DNA from: an uncultured Collinsella sp.
GTDB lineage: Bacteria; Actinomycetota; Coriobacteriia; Coriobacteriales; Coriobacteriaceae
Direction of reading: 5' to 3'
Length of the DNA stretch: 8,399 bases
NCBI GenBank assembly: GCA_902470835.1
Contig: CABRHR010000093.1
Coordinates: forward strand, 1 to 8,399
The first letter of the stretch is position 1. Each line of letters opens with the position of its first letter. Shown here one piece after another: positions 5,506 through 8,399 of this stretch. The translations under genes were made by a program, and so were the position numbers. Below the pieces are notes generated by a model. That model was not told where the DNA came from. It worked only from the letters and a program-made list of their open reading frames with translations, and made no database searches.

Positions 5506-6525
5506 ATGTTCGGCAATCCCTCGTATCCAACGTATCAGGCTTTTTTGGGGCTTGGCATCGCCGCCGCCATTGCGCTGCTGCTCATGCCGTGGTGGATCAA
5601 GCTGCTCAAGGTCGAGGGTATCGGCCAGCAGGTTCGTGCCGATGGCCCCAAGCGTCATTTGGTTAAGCAGGGAACGCCCACCATGGGTGGTGTTGTCATC
5701 CTCGTCGCGATCTCGCTGACCTGCCTGCTGATGGGCAAGCTCACCACCGAGCTCGTGCTCGTGCTCCTCGCCACGCTGGCGACCGGCGTGCTGGGCCTGA
5801 TTGACGACCTGACCTCCGTTACGCATGGGCGCTCGCTCGGTCTGACGCCTCATGCCAAGATGATCGGTCTAACCATTATCTGTGTCACCTTTACGGTACT
5901 TGCCGTTAACTGGTGCGGCGTCGCCCCCGAGATTCGTTTTCCCGGCGGCCTGACGATTGACCTCGGTGTTCTTTCGACCACCATCTGCGGCCTTTCGTTC
6001 CCGTGGCTCTACATTGTCTTTTGCTGGCTGATGATCGCCGGTCTTTCTAATGCCGTGAACCTGACCGATGGACTTGACGGTCTTGCTGGCGGCACCTCCA
6101 TGATTGCCATGCTCGCCATGGCTGCCATGGCGTTTTTGCACGGAGACGTGAACCTGTCCATCTTCTGCACCGCGTGTGCCGGTGCCTGCTTGGGCTTTCT
6201 GTGGTTCAACTGCTATCCGGCGAGCATCTTTATGGGCGATACCGGCTCGCTTGCCCTGGGCGCCGCGTTTGCCTGCACGTCCATCATGACCAACACCGAG
6301 GTCGTCTCCCTCATCATCGGCGGCCTGTTTATCGTTGAGACCCTGTCGGTCATGATTCAGGTTGTCTACTTCCACTTTACGCACAAGCGCGTCTTCCTTA
6401 TGGCGCCCATCCATCATCATTTCGAAAAGAAGGGCTGGGCCGAGACCAAGGTCGTCATCCGTTTTTGGATTATCGCTGCGGCCTTTGGTGCCGTTGGCCT
6501 TGCTCTGTTCTTCCAGTTGGGATAG
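5506..6525 (+). CDS. mraY: Phospho-N-acetylmuramoyl-pentapeptide transferase MraY
   Basis: MraY is the polytopic inner-membrane enzyme that moves phospho-MurNAc-pentapeptide from UDP to undecaprenyl phosphate, giving lipid I. It has 339 residues (family about 320-360) and hydrophobic segments consistent with about ten membrane spans. Conserved cytoplasmic motifs are RADGPKRHLVKQGTPTMGG at 44-62; the paired aspartates D100-D101 in LGLIDDLTSV; NAVNLTDGLDGLAGG at 182-196; FMGDTGS at 242-248, with the essential D245; and APIHHHFEKKGW at 300-311, the histidine motif specific to MraY as opposed to other glycosyl-1-phosphate transferases such as WecA. The start is 3 bp after the murF stop. GGAAGG at 5487-5492, inside the end of murF, may serve as its ribosome site, so translation is probably coupled. 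Residues 30-62 match the usual MraY start region, which supports the ATG at 5506. Confidence 0.97.
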   Translation: MFGNPSYPTYQAFLGLGIAAAIALLLMPWWIKLLKVEGIGQQVRADGPKRHLVKQGTPTMGGVVILVAISLTCLLMGKLTTELVLVLLATLATGVLGLIDDLTSVTHGRSLGLTPHAKMIGLTIICVTFTVLAVNWCGVAPEIRFPGGLTIDLGVLSTTICGLSFPWLYIVFCWLMIAGLSNAVNLTDGLDGLAGGTSMIAMLAMAAMAFLHGDVNLSIFCTACAGACLGFLWFNCYPASIFMGDTGSLALGAAFACTSIMTNTEVVSLIIGGLFIVETLSVMIQVVYFHFTHKRVFLMAPIHHHFEKKGWAETKVVIRFWIIAAAFGAVGLALFFQLG

Positions 6526-6534
6526 TGGTCTTTC

Positions 6535-7941
6535 ATGCCTCTTGCTGATGTCTTTAGCCTGCTCGTTTTGGGTCAGGGCAAATCCGGTCTCGATGTCGCC
6601 CGCTGGGCGCTGGCACATCCCGAGCGCGTAAGCGCCGTTACCGTGTATGGCGGCGGCACCTCTGAGCCCAATGACGCCACGCGTGCGCTCGAGGCTGCTG
6701 GTGCGTCGTTTGTCTATGGGACCGAACAGGTCGAGGGCGCCTATGACGTATGCGTGACGTGCCCGGGCATCTCGGAGTTCTCGGGCTTCTTTAAGGCCGG
6801 GCGCGAGCATGCCGCCCAGATTATGGGTGAGCCCGAGTTTGCCTATCGCCTGTCGCCCGATAACTGGATTGCCATCACGGGCACCAACGGCAAGACGACC
6901 ACCACGTCGCTGACTGATTATCTGCTCAAGGCTGCCGGCGAGGCCAGCGTTGCTGTCGGCAACATCGGCGAGCCGCCGGTCAACGAGATTGACGGCCGAG
7001 CCCACAACGAGTGGTTTGTGGCTGAGCTCTCGAGCTATCAGATTGCTACGACCACCGAGCTCCACCCTCGCGTTGCGGTGCTGCTCAACATCACTCCCGA
7101 CCACTTGGGCTGGCATAAGAGCCATAAGAACTATGCGCTTGCCAAGATCAAACTGTTTGACAATATGGTCGATGACGATCTGGTGGTTGTCGACGTCGAA
7201 GACGCCGGCATTCACGAGTTCGATGAGTACATCTACACGCCGGGTCGTCGCATCTGCAAGGTCGCTTTTGACGAGCCCGAGGGCGAGGATGCCGCCTTTG
7301 TGCGCGATGGCAAGATGATCGTGCGCGTGAAGGGCGTCGAGACCCCGCTCATCGCTACATCCGAGCTCAAGATTTCGGGCCATCACAATGTTATCAATGC
7401 CCTGTGCGCTGCCACGGCTGCCCTGGCAGTCGGTGCCGATGTCGATGGTGTCTGCCGCGGTCTGGCCTCGTTCCAGCCGCTCGAGCACCGCGTGGAGCCG
7501 TGTGGCGAGATTGACGGCGTGCGCTACGTCAACGATTCCAAGGCGACCAACACCGATGCGGTCGAGAAGGCGCTGACGGCATTTCCCGATGACGACGTGA
7601 TCTTGCTGCTCGGCGGCCACGATAAGGGCACGCCGCTCACGGACTTCGCGCGCGTTGTTATGGATAACGTACGCTCGGTCGTCTGCTTTGGCGATGCGCG
7701 CGAGCGGTTCACCGCCGCTATGGACGAGGCCGATGTCGATGGCGATGTGGATATAGCCCAGGCGGATGACCTGCGCGATGCCGTGGACGTCGCCCGTTCG
7801 CTGTCGAGCCGTGGCGACGTGATCTTACTTTCTCCTGCCTGCTCTTCGTTCGATGAGTTCTCGGGCTATGAGGAGCGCGGCCGCGTGTTTAAGGACTATG
7901 TGGCCCAGCTTGCCGCTGCGGCGAAATCGCAAATGGAATAG
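6535..7941 (+). CDS. murD: UDP-N-acetylmuramoyl-L-alanine--D-glutamate ligase MurD
   Basis: MurD is the cytoplasmic ATP-dependent ligase that adds D-glutamate to UDP-MurNAc-L-alanine, the second amino acid of the stem peptide. Its 468 residues match the family. The N-terminal domain is Rossmann-like, with VLGQGKSGLDVARW at 11-24 and CPGIS at 76-80 in place of the usual SPGI. The central ATPase domain has ITGTNGKTTTTSL at 114-126, GNIGEP at 142-147, ELSSYQ at 164-169, NITPDHLGWH at 185-194, and K204 at the carbamylated-lysine position (ALAKIK). The C-terminal domain has HRVE at 318-321, NDSKATN at 333-339, LGGHDKG at 359-365, and LSPACSSFDEF at 432-442. This set identifies MurD rather than MurC, E or F. 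It starts 9 bp after mraY and has only a weak ribosome site (GGG at about 6520), so coupling to mraY translation is likely. ftsW follows after 9 bp. Confidence 0.97.
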   Translation: MPLADVFSLLVLGQGKSGLDVARWALAHPERVSAVTVYGGGTSEPNDATRALEAAGASFVYGTEQVEGAYDVCVTCPGISEFSGFFKAGREHAAQIMGEPEFAYRLSPDNWIAITGTNGKTTTTSLTDYLLKAAGEASVAVGNIGEPPVNEIDGRAHNEWFVAELSSYQIATTTELHPRVAVLLNITPDHLGWHKSHKNYALAKIKLFDNMVDDDLVVVDVEDAGIHEFDEYIYTPGRRICKVAFDEPEGEDAAFVRDGKMIVRVKGVETPLIATSELKISGHHNVINALCAATAALAVGADVDGVCRGLASFQPLEHRVEPCGEIDGVRYVNDSKATNTDAVEKALTAFPDDDVILLLGGHDKGTPLTDFARVVMDNVRSVVCFGDARERFTAAMDEADVDGDVDIAQADDLRDAVDVARSLSSRGDVILLSPACSSFDEFSGYEERGRVFKDYVAQLAAAAKSQME

Positions 7942-7950
7942 GGGTTGCCG

Positions 7951-8399
7951 GTGAGAGAGGAGAGCCCCCGACAAGGTATGAGGAGGCCCGACTCGGACCG
8001 TGCTTCCTCACGTCGCATCACACCGCGTTCCAGCCGCGGCGGGCAGTCGTTTAGCGAACGCTATATTGCCGGCGTTCCCGCCCGTATCATGCGCCCCCGT
8101 TTGATATTCATGGCCTGCTTGTTTACCTTGGTATGCTTTGGCCTGCTGATGGTGTACTCGGCGTCTTCGGTCGAGGCGCTGCACGAGAATGGCTCTGCGA
8201 CGTTTTTTCTGGGTCGACAGGCCGCGTTTGCCGTGGTCGGTGTTCTGGCGCTGATTGCCATCGTGCGCGTTTTGCCGGACAGCTGGTTTGGGGAGGATGT
8301 GCTCAGGATCTTCCTCATCGGCATGATAGGGCTACTGCTTCTGGTGTTCTTGGTGGGCAGCGGCAGCCGTGGCGCCACGCGCTGGCTCAACATCGCCGG
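7951..8399 (+). CDS. ftsW: Septal glycosyltransferase FtsW (SEDS), 5' part, cut by window edge
   Basis: FtsW is the multi-pass SEDS membrane protein that polymerises lipid II into septal glycan strands as partner of FtsI. Only 149 codons plus 2 bases are present, with no stop, so the gene runs past the right edge. Residues 1-46 are a basic Arg/Ser-rich cytoplasmic tail. The first span is about 51-69 (LIFMACLFTLVCFGLLMVY), followed by YSASSVEA, the FtsW/RodA start motif. A second span is about 91-107 after FLGRQAA, and a third is about 118-135. GSRGATRWLNI at 138-148 is the highly conserved SEDS loop. GTG at 7951 is chosen because GGGG at 7941-7944 lies six bases upstream and the distance from murD is 9 bp, like its neighbours. 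ATG at 7978, which loses nine residues, is a real alternative, with GAGGAG further upstream at 7957-7962. Another in-frame ATG at 8089 would remove the tail. Confidence 0.92.
   Translation, partial: MREESPRQGMRRPDSDRASSRRITPRSSRGGQSFSERYIAGVPARIMRPRLIFMACLFTLVCFGLLMVYSASSVEALHENGSATFFLGRQAAFAVVGVLALIAIVRVLPDSWFGEDVLRIFLIGMIGLLLLVFLVGSGSRGATRWLNIA

Noticed and set aside
2061..7620. Three long minus-strand ORFs (587, 632 and 583 codons) nearly tiling ftsI to murD
   Set aside because: Each is in exact codon register with the sense genes, so it is interrupted only where the sense strand has TTA, CTA or TCA (for example CTA at 5869-5871, the stop of the third). These codons are almost unused here. 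The His/Arg/Ala-rich translations have no domain I recognise. They are shadows of codon bias.
8061..8393. Minus-strand ORF of 110 codons at the right end
   Set aside because: It lies opposite the clear FtsW coding frame (YSASS, GSRGATRWLNI) and is Arg/Ser/Thr-rich shadow sequence.
1..8399. CRISPR arrays, tRNA or rRNA genes, insertion sequences, phage or defence genes
   Set aside because: No regularly spaced repeats, RNA gene signatures or transposase/integrase motifs are visible. Nearly all bases are accounted for by the dcw genes.

Overview
The window is the upstream part of a dcw (division and cell wall) cluster. It reads entirely on the + strand: mraZ, rsmH, an ftsL-like gene, ftsI, murF, mraY, murD, and the first 149 codons of ftsW, which is cut by the right edge. 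The genome is GC-rich (roughly 60% by eye) and uses GTG and possibly TTG starts. The protein sequences resemble a high-GC Gram-positive, and my best guess is an anaerobic gut actinobacterium of the Coriobacteriia (Collinsella-like). That lineage call is inference from sequence character, not from a search.

Layout. Bases 1-47 are not biological. They are an Illumina Nextera P7 adapter tail with its i7 index, ending in the Tn5 mosaic end, so this is a contig end with untrimmed adapter. Bases 48-85 are the only native leader left ahead of mraZ, and the real mraZ promoter is missing. mraZ and rsmH are 20 bp apart. A 90-bp spacer precedes ftsL, and 17 bp separate ftsL from ftsI. A 127-bp spacer then precedes murF. 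murF, mraY, murD and ftsW follow as a tight block with gaps of 3, 9 and 9 bp. murE, which often lies between ftsI and murF, is absent.

How the genes work together. MraZ is the cluster's DNA-binding regulator. RsmH methylates 16S rRNA. FtsL, FtsI and FtsW are septal membrane proteins: FtsW polymerises glycan, FtsI crosslinks it, and FtsL helps control the pair. MurD and MurF are cytoplasmic amino-acid ligases that build UDP-MurNAc-pentapeptide, and MraY transfers that precursor to undecaprenyl phosphate to make lipid I. Ordinary downstream partners (murG, murC, ftsQ, ftsZ) would be expected past the right edge.

The window is mostly a conventional housekeeping cluster and I do not see a new system in it. 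Points worth a second look are the adapter, the missing murE, the structured ftsI-murF spacer with a possible leader ORF and a -10-like box, the basic disordered N-terminal tails of FtsI and FtsW (and a proline-rich one on FtsL), an ambiguous rsmH start, and rsmH codon use that differs from its neighbours.
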